Shown: piece after piece, positions 8,596-18,735 of the stretch | How positions within the stretch are numbered: position 1 is the stretch's first letter | Layout of the letters: each line of letters begins with the position of its first letter | Assembly: GCA_001599715.1 (NCBI GenBank) | Contig: BCHU01000013.1 | Location: forward strand, 124,001-188,000 | DNA: 64,000 nt | Origin: Phaeotremella fagi | Taxonomy: Eukaryota > Basidiomycota > Tremellomycetes > Tremellales > Phaeotremellaceae | Reading direction: 5' to 3' | The notes under the pieces: generated by a model | Database searches by the model: none | What the model was told of the DNA's origin: nothing | Seen by the model: only the letters and a program-made list of their open reading frames with translations | Program-made: the position numbers and the translations under genes

Positions 8596-11407
8596 ATGGA
8601 ACGTCGAAACGATTCGGCGCTTCCCACATTACTATCTGGTATCATCACACCAAATTTCAAGATGAGTGAACAGCCGTCACAAGGAGCAGAGGGAGCTGCA
8701 TTCAACCCTCCCATAGTTCCTGAGCAGCGTAGAGAAGGACGTTCGAAGAATGGTTGTTTAGAGTGTCGAGAACGAAGGGTGCGTTACACACAATCGGTCC
8801 GCTCGCGTGCGATGAACTGAATCAGCATGTAGATCAAATGCGACGAGATTCATCCGTATTGTGGGAATTGCTTCAAGAAAGGAAGCTCTTGCTCATGGGG
8901 TGGTGGAATTCCTGTTCGATACCAACCTACAAACGACTCTTTGTCGACATTACAGAATCTGAGATCGGCGTGTATACCTTGCCGAGCACGAAAGGTGAAA
9001 CAAGTGTTCCATCAGTAGTAACACAAACTGACCTAGATTTAACAGGTCCAGTGTTTGAAGACTTCTATCCAGGTTGGGGATTCTTGTGCCAGGTGCCAGA
9101 GGTTGAAGCAGCGGTGTGAATGGCCTGTGCGAAAAACCAGACGACGATCAGCCAATGTCGAATTCTCTCGGAACTCAACCATGACACCGTCAGCTTCTGA
9201 TGATAACCTAGGAGAGCTTCAAGTTAGAACAGCACATTTCGAAGAGCAGAAATCTAGCATTTTTCCAACGAATCATTCCATGATTTCGGTGGAATCCATG
9301 GTTAACAAGTTTGAGCTGAATTCCATCATCAACACCTTCTTTCGAACTGTACACCGTAGGTTTCCCTTTGATCTGCAGCTAATGGACTTAGAATACGGAT
9401 ACATAACGTTCATTCATCAGCCTAGCTTCTATCGTCTGATGGCGAAAGGGAAAGCCCCTCCAGATCTACTTACAGTCATGGTCGCCATGACTTTGAGGTG
9501 AGTGAGACACGCAATAATCCAATTGTTCTAAGCCGTAAACTTTCTCAGATTTGCTGGCGATAGATCACCTGAAACTCTACACAAAGCAGATACTATCTTT
9601 GATAGTGTGATCCAGAAGATCCAAAGACAAGTTTATGAACAAGGAGGGGCTATCGAGTTGATGGTGAGTCAATCATTGCGGCAATTCTGTATCGACATTG
9701 ATGCTATTGATTAGGTTGTTCTACTGGCTCGAATCTATGAGCACGCTTTAGGAAGGTTTAGGTCCTCCTGGATGTTATGGGGTAATGCGGTTCGGTGAGT
9801 TGACATGTAAATCAAGTTTAGGTATTGACGGCTACTTCAAAGAATGATGCAATACTCATCTCTGCATTGCTCCGACGAAATCTATTCTCACACTAACTGG
9901 GCCAAGCTCAATCCACTCCTGAATCCAGAGAGTATCCGTCGACTGGCCTGGGCTGTTTTCTATGCGGACACCATGTGTGATTCTGGTCGTGAAGATTTCC
10001 AAATGGTCTCTCAATCCATCTTTCGTATCCAACTACCTTGCGACGAAGCGGCATTCCTACACGGAAATCAAGTCAAAACGTCTCGGTTACAAGAGCCACC
10101 AGTTACGACTCCAATCGATAGCGATATGGAACATGTAGGAATCTCAACTCTACTCATCATGACTACGGCCGTTCGAAGACGAATCATGCATTTCAACACA
10201 AAGATCAAGAACATGAATGGTACATCGGCAGAAATTCTGACATCGTTGGCGGAACTCGAGGCAGAAGTCAAGGTTGTCATCGACAGTTTGCCGCCGTCGC
10301 TTGTCTACTCGCAGTCCAACCTATTCGTTCATTCGGATCAAGGTACAGCCTTTGTTCTGCTACACATGCTACGACACAACTGCTTTTTGATGCTAGCGTC
10401 AGGTCGCTTGAGTGTCTGTGCCAACGACCCTCAATTGATCTCAGTATCACTTACCATCTGGAGAGATCGTCTACGTCATGCAGTTCCCGTATCAAAGATC
10501 ATTCGAGACGCTCTGCAATCAGGTATAAATCTCGACCCGTACGTCGGTGTTCAGGCTTACGTTGCAATGGAAGGTTAGTAAAAATGTCAAGTGGAGTAGG
10601 ACTGATCAGTAGTGCTTATATTTGATCCGTCTCGTGTTGCGAAAGTCGACATTTCTGTATCTCCAGAGTCAGAAGATTTCGTCAATGCCATGAAACCGCT
10701 GTTGGAGCTACTTCGCAATCTCGCACCTGTAGATGCTGGAATCCGCCTTCTAGTAAGTTTGCTTTCGTTGCCATTATCATACAGAGGTGACTGACGGTAC
10801 CAGTATGCCGAAGCTTGCCAACGTCTGCAACGATGTAAATTGGATCGAATACTAACAGATGCAGACCTCGAAGTTTGTGAGCGGTATGTTCAACAGCGTC
10901 TCAATGATGCTTTGAGTACTAAAATGAACTTTTAGGCATCATGTGGCTCCTGGACAGGACGATCAGGAAGAATACGATTTCCCACAATTTCGGTGGCATC
11001 GTTATGAAAAGAGTCTCCGAAGTGGACCTAATCTTACTACGCCTCAATTAGCAGAAGCATTCGTCGATTCCAGTCTAACTGCAGAGGGCTCTCGAGTTGT
11101 TTCACGGATGGCTTCCCCCTTACACGACGCAGTAGACGCTGGTACGGTCTCTTCAAGCTCGACTCACGCAACATTGACAAACTCCAATCATCTAGAAGCA
11201 ATTCAAGAAAACCCATTTGGAACTTATGACTTGTTCACATTTGGAGAGGGGTCAACGTTCTACCAACCTCCTCCTTGGCCCTCGGATAACACGCTACTTG
11301 ACGGTTTTCATTCGACAACAAATATCGACGTACAGGATTTTGACCTTGAACGCTGGCTGGCCAGCATGAGTGAACCTGAGTTGCACTGGGAGCCGTCGGT
11401 AGATTAG
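8596..11407 (+). CDS. Transcription factor with two tandem Zn2Cys6 clusters (about 805 aa)
   Basis: Nine exons: 8596-8778, 8833-8994, 9046-9497, 9549-9663, 9715-9794, 9843-10573, 10610-10752, 10804-10883 and 10936-11407. Introns are 36-54 nt and all junctions keep frame. The first zinc cluster is C54-x2-C57-x6-C64-x6-C71-x2-C74-x6-C81 (CLECRERRIKC then CGNCFKKGSSC), split by intron 1 at a place common in this class. A second complete set follows 26 residues later: C108-x2-C111-x6-C118-x10-C129-x2-C132-x6-C139 (CIPCRARKVQC then CARCQRLKQRC), split by intron 2 at the equivalent position. The rest fits the fungal-specific transcription factor middle region (SPETLHKAD, then a DTMCDSGREDF segment) and an acidic C-terminal tail. 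It sits 215 bp after the beta-galactosidase stop and probably controls its neighbours. Confidence 0.88.
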
Positions 11408-11879
11408 AAGGGTTAACGGTAACTCTGACTGAATCTAGTTAAGAAGGAGACATATGGTATTCCGTAATTGGAAGGTATTTTGGTTCGGACTTTCGGAGGT
11501 AAAATGCTGTGACAAAGATTGTACATATTAGTGTGAGAACTTGGCTAGAATATTCAAAGCCGCGGATGTGGATTGTAGCAAGAATGCAGTCCTACTTTCA
11601 TACCAGAGTCCTCTTTGAGAAAGCAAAACACTCAACTACGCAATATAGCACGTACCGCATGATCGAATGAACGACAACGCTACTGTATCATCGGCGAAGG
11701 CGAAACGACACCATCGTGCAGCGGTGTTTACGAAACGAGAAAAGCCGATCTTAGCGCCGTATGGATGAGGTGCTCAACTTTCTTCGATTCCGTAACACCT
11801 TATGGAGTCCCACGGGTTCCCGAATTTAAGATATATAAGAGCTGAGATTTTGAGAGCATTTTCTTCACCATCTCTCGCA
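11408..11879. promoter_or_regulatory. Promoter region of the MFS transporter gene
   Basis: No gene is seen. A TATA-like ATATATAAGAG lies at about 11831-11841, some 45 bp before the chosen ATG at 11880. This argues against the in-frame ATG at 11802. Confidence 0.5.
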
Positions 11880-14001
11880 ATGTCGACTCTACAAATCGAA
11901 CCTGTCCTTGACCACGACAACGACAAAGTATTGGTTGAACACATTGAACCCGATTTGACGAAAAACATCGACAGTCATACCCACATCGGCGCTTCCAGTG
12001 AGGATGCAAAAATCATCCTACAGAGTGCCGGGGATGTCGAATACACACCTGCTGAGGCTAAACGGGTTGTTCGTTTGATTGATATCTACGTCCTGATTCC
12101 AATGTGTCTGATGTATGTCAGTCAACAGGTAAGTGTGCACCATTCTATATCGATAGGTGATTATCGTTGACTTTGGTAGCTTGATAAGAGTGCTCTAGGT
12201 TGGGCCGGGACTTTCAATATTCAAGGAGACACCAACTTGGTCGGAAGCCAATATGCTTGGCTGACCACTTGCCTATAGTAAATTTTTTCATCCTCATGTC
12301 TAGCTGTTACTAATTCTCCTCAAGTCTATCTCAAATGTGTTTCCAACCTCTGTCCCTCTATGCTTTGTCATACTTTCCAATCCGATATTGGTTGTTGTTC
12401 AATTACTTGAGGTAAGTTGCTAATATGGCAAAGCGCTTAAGATGTAAGCTGGTCCACCATTACGTTGTGTACCGGTATGTTTATCCTTCACTGGAGTGAA
12501 AATGTCAGTCGCTAATCCGCCATTCCTGTAGCTGCGTGCAAGGATTTCACTGGTCTTATAATTGTCCGAACTTTACTCGGTGTATTTGAATCTTCAATTC
12601 AACCAGCCAACTTTTTCATGAGTAAGAATGAAACTTGTAGTCTGGAGAAGAAAATCTAACAATTCATAGCCCAGATGTGGTGGACTCGTCGTCAACAAGC
12701 TCACGCTACCATTGCCTGGGAGATTGCAAGTAGGTAAGTATGAAGGTGTTTTACAAAATGTTTGATTCATTCCCTAATGTTGTTTCGCATAGTGGTGCAG
12801 GCTTCCTTGGACCATTGATCACTTGGGGAATCGGTCATGCTACAGCTCAGGTCAAAGCTTATCAGGGTATCTATCTGATTCTTGGTTCGTTCTCGTTCGC
12901 AATGTTCCCAGTCATTGCCTACCTTCTACCAAACACTCCCATGGATGCCAAATTCTTGCGTAAAGGTAATGACAGAGTCATTGCTTTAGACATGATCAAA
13001 GAGAATAACACTGGAACAAGAGTGAGTAGCAGTCTTGGAATATATCTGACAAGTTAGTCTGGTAAATGGAATTGGAAACAATGTCGCGAGGCGTTTTTAG
13101 ACATCAAATCTTATCTCTGGTTCCTAATGTTCATGTGGGTGTGAAGATTTCAATTTTTGAGCTATACTAAATCAGCTCTTAGCTGCATTTCTTGTCCTTC
13201 TGGAGGTTTTGGTGCCTTCGGCGGACTTGTCACTAAAGGATTTGGATTCGACAGTTTCACTGCCATTCTGACCTCTCTACCCAACCCTGTAATCAATATC
13301 TCTGCGATGCTTCTCGCTAGATACTTGAACAACAAAACTCGTCGAAGGTTCCTGGTCATCGCATTCTTCTGTCTCTTCCCTATCGCTGGTCAAGCGTCAC
13401 TTCTGACTATCCCTCGGTCTGAACCAGGAGCTCTACTTGCTGTCACATATATTGGAGCGGTTTCCGGCGCCCTTCGTGAGTCTGATTTTAGGAGCCATCG
13501 CTCATCGTGGTTTAGAACCCCTTCTTTTGGCTTGGGGAAATCTCAATGCCTCTGGTACGACCAAACGAGTGATGACGACTTCATTCATGTTCATTGGCAA
13601 CTGCGTTGGAAACGTAAGTCAGCTTCAACCTTGTTTTATGCGTCCAGCTGAACTCCTTGTAGATGATCGGACCTCAACTTTTCTTATCGACAGAGGCCCC
13701 TTACTATTTCACCGGTATTCGATCTTGTTTATCTCTGTTTACCGCCCTCTGCGTTCTCTGTATCATTCAAGGGGTATATCTCATGTACTTGAACCGAAAG
13801 CAAGAGAAACGACGTGTCAGTCTTGGACTTCCAGCAAAACTTCGCGACATCTCATTAATGACAATCGAGGACGCTGAAGCCTACAAACTCGAATTGACAG
13901 AGGCTTTACGAGCACAGGGTTTGACGGAAGGAGACCTCTTTGCTCATGCTTATGACGACTTGACTGATTTCGAAAATCCAATGTTCATGTACGTTATCTG
14001 A
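11880..14001 (+). CDS. MFS transporter, Dal5/anion:cation symporter type (about 549 aa)
   Basis: Eleven exons: 11880-12128, 12180-12277, 12325-12411, 12449-12474, 12532-12621, 12670-12733, 12793-13021, 13058-13134, 13183-13475, 13516-13613 and 13663-14001. All frames join. One exon has only 26 nt, and introns go down to 36-37 nt. Family marks are LDKSALGWA after TM1, FESSIQPANFF in TM4, WTRRQQAHATIAWE with GAGFLGPLITWGIGH between TM5 and TM6, PMDAKFL in the central loop, and GNLNASGTTKRV near TM10. These fit the allantoate-permease (ACS) group and not the LAC12 sugar-porter group. Placement behind a beta-galactosidase and a Zn2Cys6 regulator suggests uptake of the substrate or export of a product, but the substrate is unknown. 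Confidence 0.85.
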
Positions 14002-14751
14002 AAAAACTGCAGGTGTGCTGGGAGGTCTCTTTCGAAGTATTGAGGATAAAAGGTATCTGAAGTTCTAGTATGTGTTTGCGAACGGTTACTCGTTTTTGTT
14101 GGAGTATAGTAGTCTAGTTAAATTTTCCTATATGATATTCGTTCAGTATTAGTTTTGGCGTTTATCTGATGTTCAGTAGCCTTGAAACCAAATGGCTAAA
14201 TGAGAAAACAATTGAAAAGGAAATGCTACTTATCATCGAAATAGAATGAAATTCCTTGCACATGAATTGGGAACGATGCTCTTGCATTTGTCTAATAAAC
14301 TTGCCTGACTATTCCGAGGTCCTCGATGTGTACTACGACATGGATGTAGTACTACTATCACACATTGATGCCGAGTTACAAATCATACCAAAACTTTCAC
14401 AGTAGGACGGCAAAACGCTCAACTGTGAGAACAACACTGTACGTCAGAGAAACAAGCTACAGCTCTCCTTTTTGTACAAATTATACGGCAAATTCAAACA
14501 TTTTCGTGTTATCTAAATTGTGAAACCCGAATGAATCCAAGAATGACGGCGATGATGTCAATGGTGTGACAAAGGGTGAGAGGCATTGTGGCTTCTTCTT
14601 TCTATTTTCCCACTTTGGAAGACTCTTAAGTGGTCTCTTATTACATGAAATAACGAGTCAATTATTTTTCCTCTCTTTTCTTTACAATAATTCGCCACCC
14701 ACCCCACCCAATATATCTACCACACAACAACTGTCTCACATAAACTCCACA
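14002..14751. other. Intergenic region, nothing recognised
   Basis: AT-rich, with no conserved ORF. A palindromic GTAGTACTAC lies near 14346. The last 60 bp before 14752 are a C/A-rich leader. The tandem family 2 array begins here. Confidence 0.4.
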
Positions 14752-15285
14752 ATGTCATTCGATTCCTCAGAAGAACTTGAAGATGAAATAGAACTTCACG
14801 GCGAAACTATCTTTCTTGGAGATTTTAATACCAACGAACAATCTGCTCAAAAAGCCATTGCTGATGTGCAATGGGGTACAGAAGAAGGCTCAATTCAAAG
14901 CAGAATGCCTGCATCAGTCGTACGAGCTGTAATGGAGACGACAGGATATGTATTAGATGAATCCAAAGCTCAAGGCGATGCTACCGATGTTCACGAACCA
15001 TTAAACTTATTCTTGGATGGAACAATCGGCTACGGCAACCTTCCACCCACAATTGGTAATCTTTACGAATCTTGTGTTAAGGTCTTCCAACTATCCACAG
15101 AGATTCAAAACCAAAGTGGCACCGCTACTCTCGACGAACACAAGGCGCAATACGGTAAATTCTTAGAAGATTATCAAAGCTGGAAGAACGCTCTCGCCGC
15201 TCACACAGAGTCTATCAAAACCCACAACACAAACGGTGTACACGTCGCTCAAGGTGATTCATCAAAGGATCCAACTGAGGATTAA
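14752..15285 (+). CDS. Family 2 small protein (177 aa), unknown function
   Basis: Single exon. The ATG at 14752 opens MSFDSSEELEDEIELHGE and sits where other copies begin, so the longer upstream frame was not used. Motifs: AQKAIADVQW, SVVRAVMETTGYVLDE and FLEDYQSWKNAL, followed by a polar tail. It is the first of four tandem family 2 copies spaced about 1 kb apart on the plus strand. It is acidic and predicted soluble. Its 3' flank carries the 22-bp element shared exactly with the flank of the copy at 2216, so these two copies may be the closest pair. Confidence 0.65.
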   Translation: MSFDSSEELEDEIELHGETIFLGDFNTNEQSAQKAIADVQWGTEEGSIQSRMPASVVRAVMETTGYVLDESKAQGDATDVHEPLNLFLDGTIGYGNLPPTIGNLYESCVKVFQLSTEIQNQSGTATLDEHKAQYGKFLEDYQSWKNALAAHTESIKTHNTNGVHVAQGDSSKDPTED

Positions 15286-15804
15286 ACCTCCACCGATTCT
15301 CTCCTTTCATCTTCCGCTCCACATAATGTAGATATCCCCGATAATTTTAGAAGGTTCAGAACGAGTTAAGAATGTACGATAGGAAATAAGAAAACTTGAA
15401 AAGACTGCGTAGGATTTTAGTGCAATTATTTATATGCATTATCATCCTGTGAGCTTGAGCTGCAAACAGCACTTTGTCCAACGCCACTGTACTGTAGTCT
15501 GTCCAAAATCGGATGCAGCATACTGACAACGCAACACGTCTTCCAGCCGACACTGTACAAGTAAGTACTGGCTGTAGCTGTTTCACAAGTCTTTAATGAA
15601 AAGATAAATTTACACACGGGTCTCCTATCGATAGAGCTTATGAAAGATCACAGGTGACGTAAATTCCTTTGTACAGCACTACGCAGTTCAAAATGCATGG
15701 CCTTCTTACTTCCTCCCCTTCAAATCCATGCAGTACGCACAGAAACAGTACTCAAGAAACCGGTTAATCAGTACCGCTCCACATCTTACTTTACTCCTTC
15801 TGCC
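15286..15804. other. 3' flank with shared family 2 element
   Basis: 15388-15409 is identical to 2832-2853 (22 bp), in both cases about 65-100 bp after a family 2 stop codon. A TGTACTGTAG word lies near 15488. An in-frame ATG at 15697 precedes the next gene, but the conserved start is 15805. Confidence 0.45.
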
Positions 15805-16323
15805 ATGTCAGGGTACGACGACTACACCAATGAATATCTAAAATCGAAACAACGTGAACCTAGGTGCGATCCTTATCTTTTCGGTAAGCAGACAACTGAG
15901 TCTGTTCAAAAACTTCTCTCCGAAGTCGACTGGGAGGAGCACAACGACTACGACAACACATTATCATTTCCTGCATATCGCTCAGTGATGGCTGTCACCT
16001 CCTTCGTCATTCAAGAAACCGAAGAGGCGAAACTTGGAGTTCAATATCTTCATCGAACAGGATGTTATGTCAGCTTGCCTGCAGAAGGATCGACAACTCG
16101 TATTCTGTTTTTGGCTTGTAACGATTTATTCCAAGCAGCAAAGGCTGTTCACTCTCCTCCGACTGTTGTTGATTCAAGTACACTCAGAGTCTCTTACGAC
16201 AACTTCTTGTCTAAATACAATCTCTGGCAAAAGGCCTTGTCGTCTCATGTCGCTTTCATCCGAGATCAAGACACTCGACGAGGGGAGGCTGCCAAAGATG
16301 ATTCTCCAAGTACTGCTCCGTAA
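15805..16323 (+). CDS. Family 2 small protein (172 aa), unknown function
   Basis: The ATG at 15805 opens MSGYDDYTNEYLKSKQREP. The family pattern is present but diverged: LLSEVDWEEH in place of AIDDVRW, SVMAVTSFVIQETEE, and FLSKYNLWQKALSSH. An upstream in-frame ATG at 15697 would add 36 residues not found in paralogs. Predicted soluble. Second copy of the tandem run. No function known. Confidence 0.6.
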   Translation: MSGYDDYTNEYLKSKQREPRCDPYLFGKQTTESVQKLLSEVDWEEHNDYDNTLSFPAYRSVMAVTSFVIQETEEAKLGVQYLHRTGCYVSLPAEGSTTRILFLACNDLFQAAKAVHSPPTVVDSSTLRVSYDNFLSKYNLWQKALSSHVAFIRDQDTRRGEAAKDDSPSTAP

Positions 16324-16778
16324 CCAATGGGTCCCTTCAGTTCTTCAGTAGGTCAGTGATCAAAAAAACAGGTGGGAGGAAGAATTCACAACGGTCGAGA
16401 GGGTTGTAGCGTGATACTGTACAGTAGATACTATGGTTCATATGCATTGATTTTCATCTCAAAGCTGATAGACAAGTCTAGCCATTGCTTCAAAATCACC
16501 CCAGCTGCTGTTCTGATCCGTACATGTTCTGTATTCGTAAAGTATCGTCTATTGATCGGTTAATCGGAGTGGCGTAGAATCACCAGGTTGTCGAGCTGGA
16601 AGTCCACAGTGAGTGCAATTTGGCGTGGCTGCCTTCTCAGGCTTCTGTGAAGCTATATCCTCCGGTACACCGCTTCCACAGTATATCTCCCATCATACTC
16701 CTTAGAAGTGTTTCTTGATTTTGAATCACCAACACCGTTATCGCTTCATCAATCTCTCACAGCATCAAGCAAAAACCC
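16324..16778. other. Intergenic region, nothing recognised
   Basis: It contains a GTACTGTACAGTAG palindrome-like word near 16418, one of many TACTGTA/TACAGTA words in the window's intergenic DNA. No conserved ORF. Confidence 0.4.
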
Positions 16779-17267
16779 ATGCTTCGCTCCTCAGAGGTCA
16801 CCATTTCTGATCAAACCGACACCCAACTTCATTATACCATCCAAGACATCGAGGAACTGAAATCAAAAATTACTTGGGGTGATGAAGAAATCGATGAATC
16901 AACATTAACTAAAATTCCAAACTCGGTACAACAAGCAACACTGATAATCGGTAATTACGTCTGCATGCAAACGGAACAACTAGGTAGAACCGAGCAGGAA
17001 AGATTCTATCTCAGATCCGGACAAGTGCATTCGACCTTGAATCCGACATTGGTACAAGTTTCCGCAAAGTTTATAGACGTCATGAAAGATTATTCTGATA
17101 TAATCAGAACTGCAAGAGATATTCTTCCTATACAAATTCATCAACAAACTTTCACCCGATTTACTTCAGCTTTCGATAACTGGTCCGAGGCTGTCAGTGA
17201 ACACCTCTCGTCAACGGTTCAACCTCCATCAATCGAAATTGTCTCATCAACTCAGACAAACACTTAG
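16779..17267 (+). CDS. Family 2 small protein (162 aa), unknown function
   Basis: The ATG at 16779 opens MLRSSEVTISDQTDT. Family positions are kept: LKSKITWGDEE, SVQQATLIIGNYVCMQTEQ and FTSAFDNWSEAVSEHL, where only the aromatic and leucine pattern of the DYxxWxxAL motif remains. The shortest and most diverged full-length copy, with a T/S-rich tail. Third of the tandem run. Confidence 0.55.
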   Translation: MLRSSEVTISDQTDTQLHYTIQDIEELKSKITWGDEEIDESTLTKIPNSVQQATLIIGNYVCMQTEQLGRTEQERFYLRSGQVHSTLNPTLVQVSAKFIDVMKDYSDIIRTARDILPIQIHQQTFTRFTSAFDNWSEAVSEHLSSTVQPPSIEIVSSTQTNT

Positions 17268-17779
17268 AATATTTTAATGCACCTCAATGACTGTAAGGCT
17301 TGAAAAGGGGTTTGATTGAGGCCGTATATTAAGAAGAAAGCAGAATCTGGGGAGTGCAATGTACTGTATATTGTATCAATACAGTATCATCTCAAAGCTA
17401 CAGGTATCATTGATGACCACGTTAAACTAAGTCAAAGAGCTCAAACATCCGTTCCCTGAAGTACCTTAAGCAGAGACGCATGAAGATGCCTATTGGACAG
17501 ATAAGACCTCGAAAGTACTGTAATCGGCTGAATGAAAAAGAAAAGAAGACCCGGGTGCCTTCTATCGAACAGAAAATGCCGATTTTCTCCTAAAAAAACG
17601 AAACTTTTCATCAAAGCTACTTTCGTTTGTGGAGCTACAAAAGAAGTCTTTCAAAAGAAGATCATGTAGTTTCCATTAGTCTCCGACTAATTCTAATGTA
17701 CTGTACATATATTTGTCTTTACATCCACTTCCCTCATCTTCATCATCAAAATCAAGTTACAAGTCACATCCATCAAACA
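17268..17779. other. Intergenic region with inverted TACTGTA words
   Basis: At about 17360-17390 a TACTGTA is followed after a short loop by TACAGTA, a potential small hairpin. A weak GCTTGAAAAGG resembles the shared family 2 3' element. No gene. Confidence 0.4.
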
Positions 17780-18271
17780 ATGTCTTCACATGAAATAGAC
17801 CCCACTTTCAAGAACTGTTTCCCAAACCCCGAAGTTCAAGCCGAGTCTGTAGATCACGCAATAGAATCAGTCAATTGGGGAGAGAACGTCGATTGGTCTG
17901 CTGAAGGAACAGTCCCCGTATCAGTTTTGTTAACAGGGACTACGATTTTCTCTTATGTCTCTATCAAAACAAGTACCGAAAGTCAGATGACAGATCCTAG
18001 TCATCCCGTCAACACCGAACATGTCGAATCAACTTCACCTGCACTTGCAGCCCTTACCAATGAATCTGATAACGTCCAAAATGCTTGGGGTCAACTCATG
18101 AGAAACAGTTTCTCATCTATCCCAATGAAAGAACATCAAGCAAACTTCAACAGTCTGCTTTCATCATATAAGAATTGGGAATCAGCACTCACAGCTCTTC
18201 ACCATTCAAAACTCGAGTCACAAGAAGAACATTCTAGAGATTCCAGAGGTTCTTTCGTTAACGATGTGTAG
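17780..18271 (+). CDS. Family 2 small protein (163 aa), unknown function
   Basis: The ATG at 17780 opens MSSHEIDPTFKNCFPNPE. Motifs: AIESVNWGEN, SVLLTGTTIFSYVSIKT, and FNSLLSSYKNWESALTALH near the C-terminus, then an acidic and polar tail. The upstream frame is leader. Last of the tandem run of four. Function unknown. Confidence 0.6.
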   Translation: MSSHEIDPTFKNCFPNPEVQAESVDHAIESVNWGENVDWSAEGTVPVSVLLTGTTIFSYVSIKTSTESQMTDPSHPVNTEHVESTSPALAALTNESDNVQNAWGQLMRNSFSSIPMKEHQANFNSLLSSYKNWESALTALHHSKLESQEEHSRDSRGSFVNDV

Positions 18272-18735
18272 TTGAAATTGTCTCCTGTTAAATCCCATTC
18301 TGAAAAGAAAAGAAAAGAGAAAAAAAATTGGAAGGAATTAAAAGGGAGTTGCTAGTATATATTTTGTACGTTAAAAGAAAAATAAACTTGGAAAGACTCC
18401 GCAAGTATAAACATAAACTTAAATGCATTTTATATCAGCGAGACTGCATTTTATATCAGCGAGACCAACATATTTTCGTACAATACCAAGGTAGACAATT
18501 ACCAGGTCTGAGCAATGTTACTCTCCAAATTCAAAATGGCACTCGCCTTTGCCACATTGCCACTCTGGTTCGTAACCATCAAATCGATACCATAACAAAG
18601 CAATTCTAACAATGAACAAGAAGTAAGAAGAAAAGAAAAGGGGAATAAAATGTAATTGTCCATATGCACAAATGAAGACGAAGAAAAGAACCAGTCTAAT
18701 TCACAAGAGAAAAAAAGAGAAAAACCACCACACCA
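18272..18735. other. 3' flank of the family 2 array and 3' side of BUD4
   Basis: AAACTTGGAAAGACTCCGC near 18385 is a diverged form of the family 2 3' element. A 21-bp tandem duplication follows at 18424-18465. The rest is purine-rich, with no gene. Confidence 0.45.
18424..18465. repeat. Perfect 21-bp tandem duplication
   Basis: Two exact copies of a 21-bp unit starting TGCATTTTATATCAGCG (18424-18444 and 18445-18465) lie in the 3' flank of the last tandem family 2 gene. Confidence 0.95.

Noticed and set aside
11802..11879. Upstream in-frame ATG for the MFS transporter
   Set aside because: A TATA-like box lies between it and the ATG at 11880, and the extra residues are not typical of the family.
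18328..18609. 93-aa ORF containing the 21-bp duplication
   Set aside because: It spans the 3' flank of a family 2 gene and the duplication produces a simple peptide repeat. No start context or paralog support.
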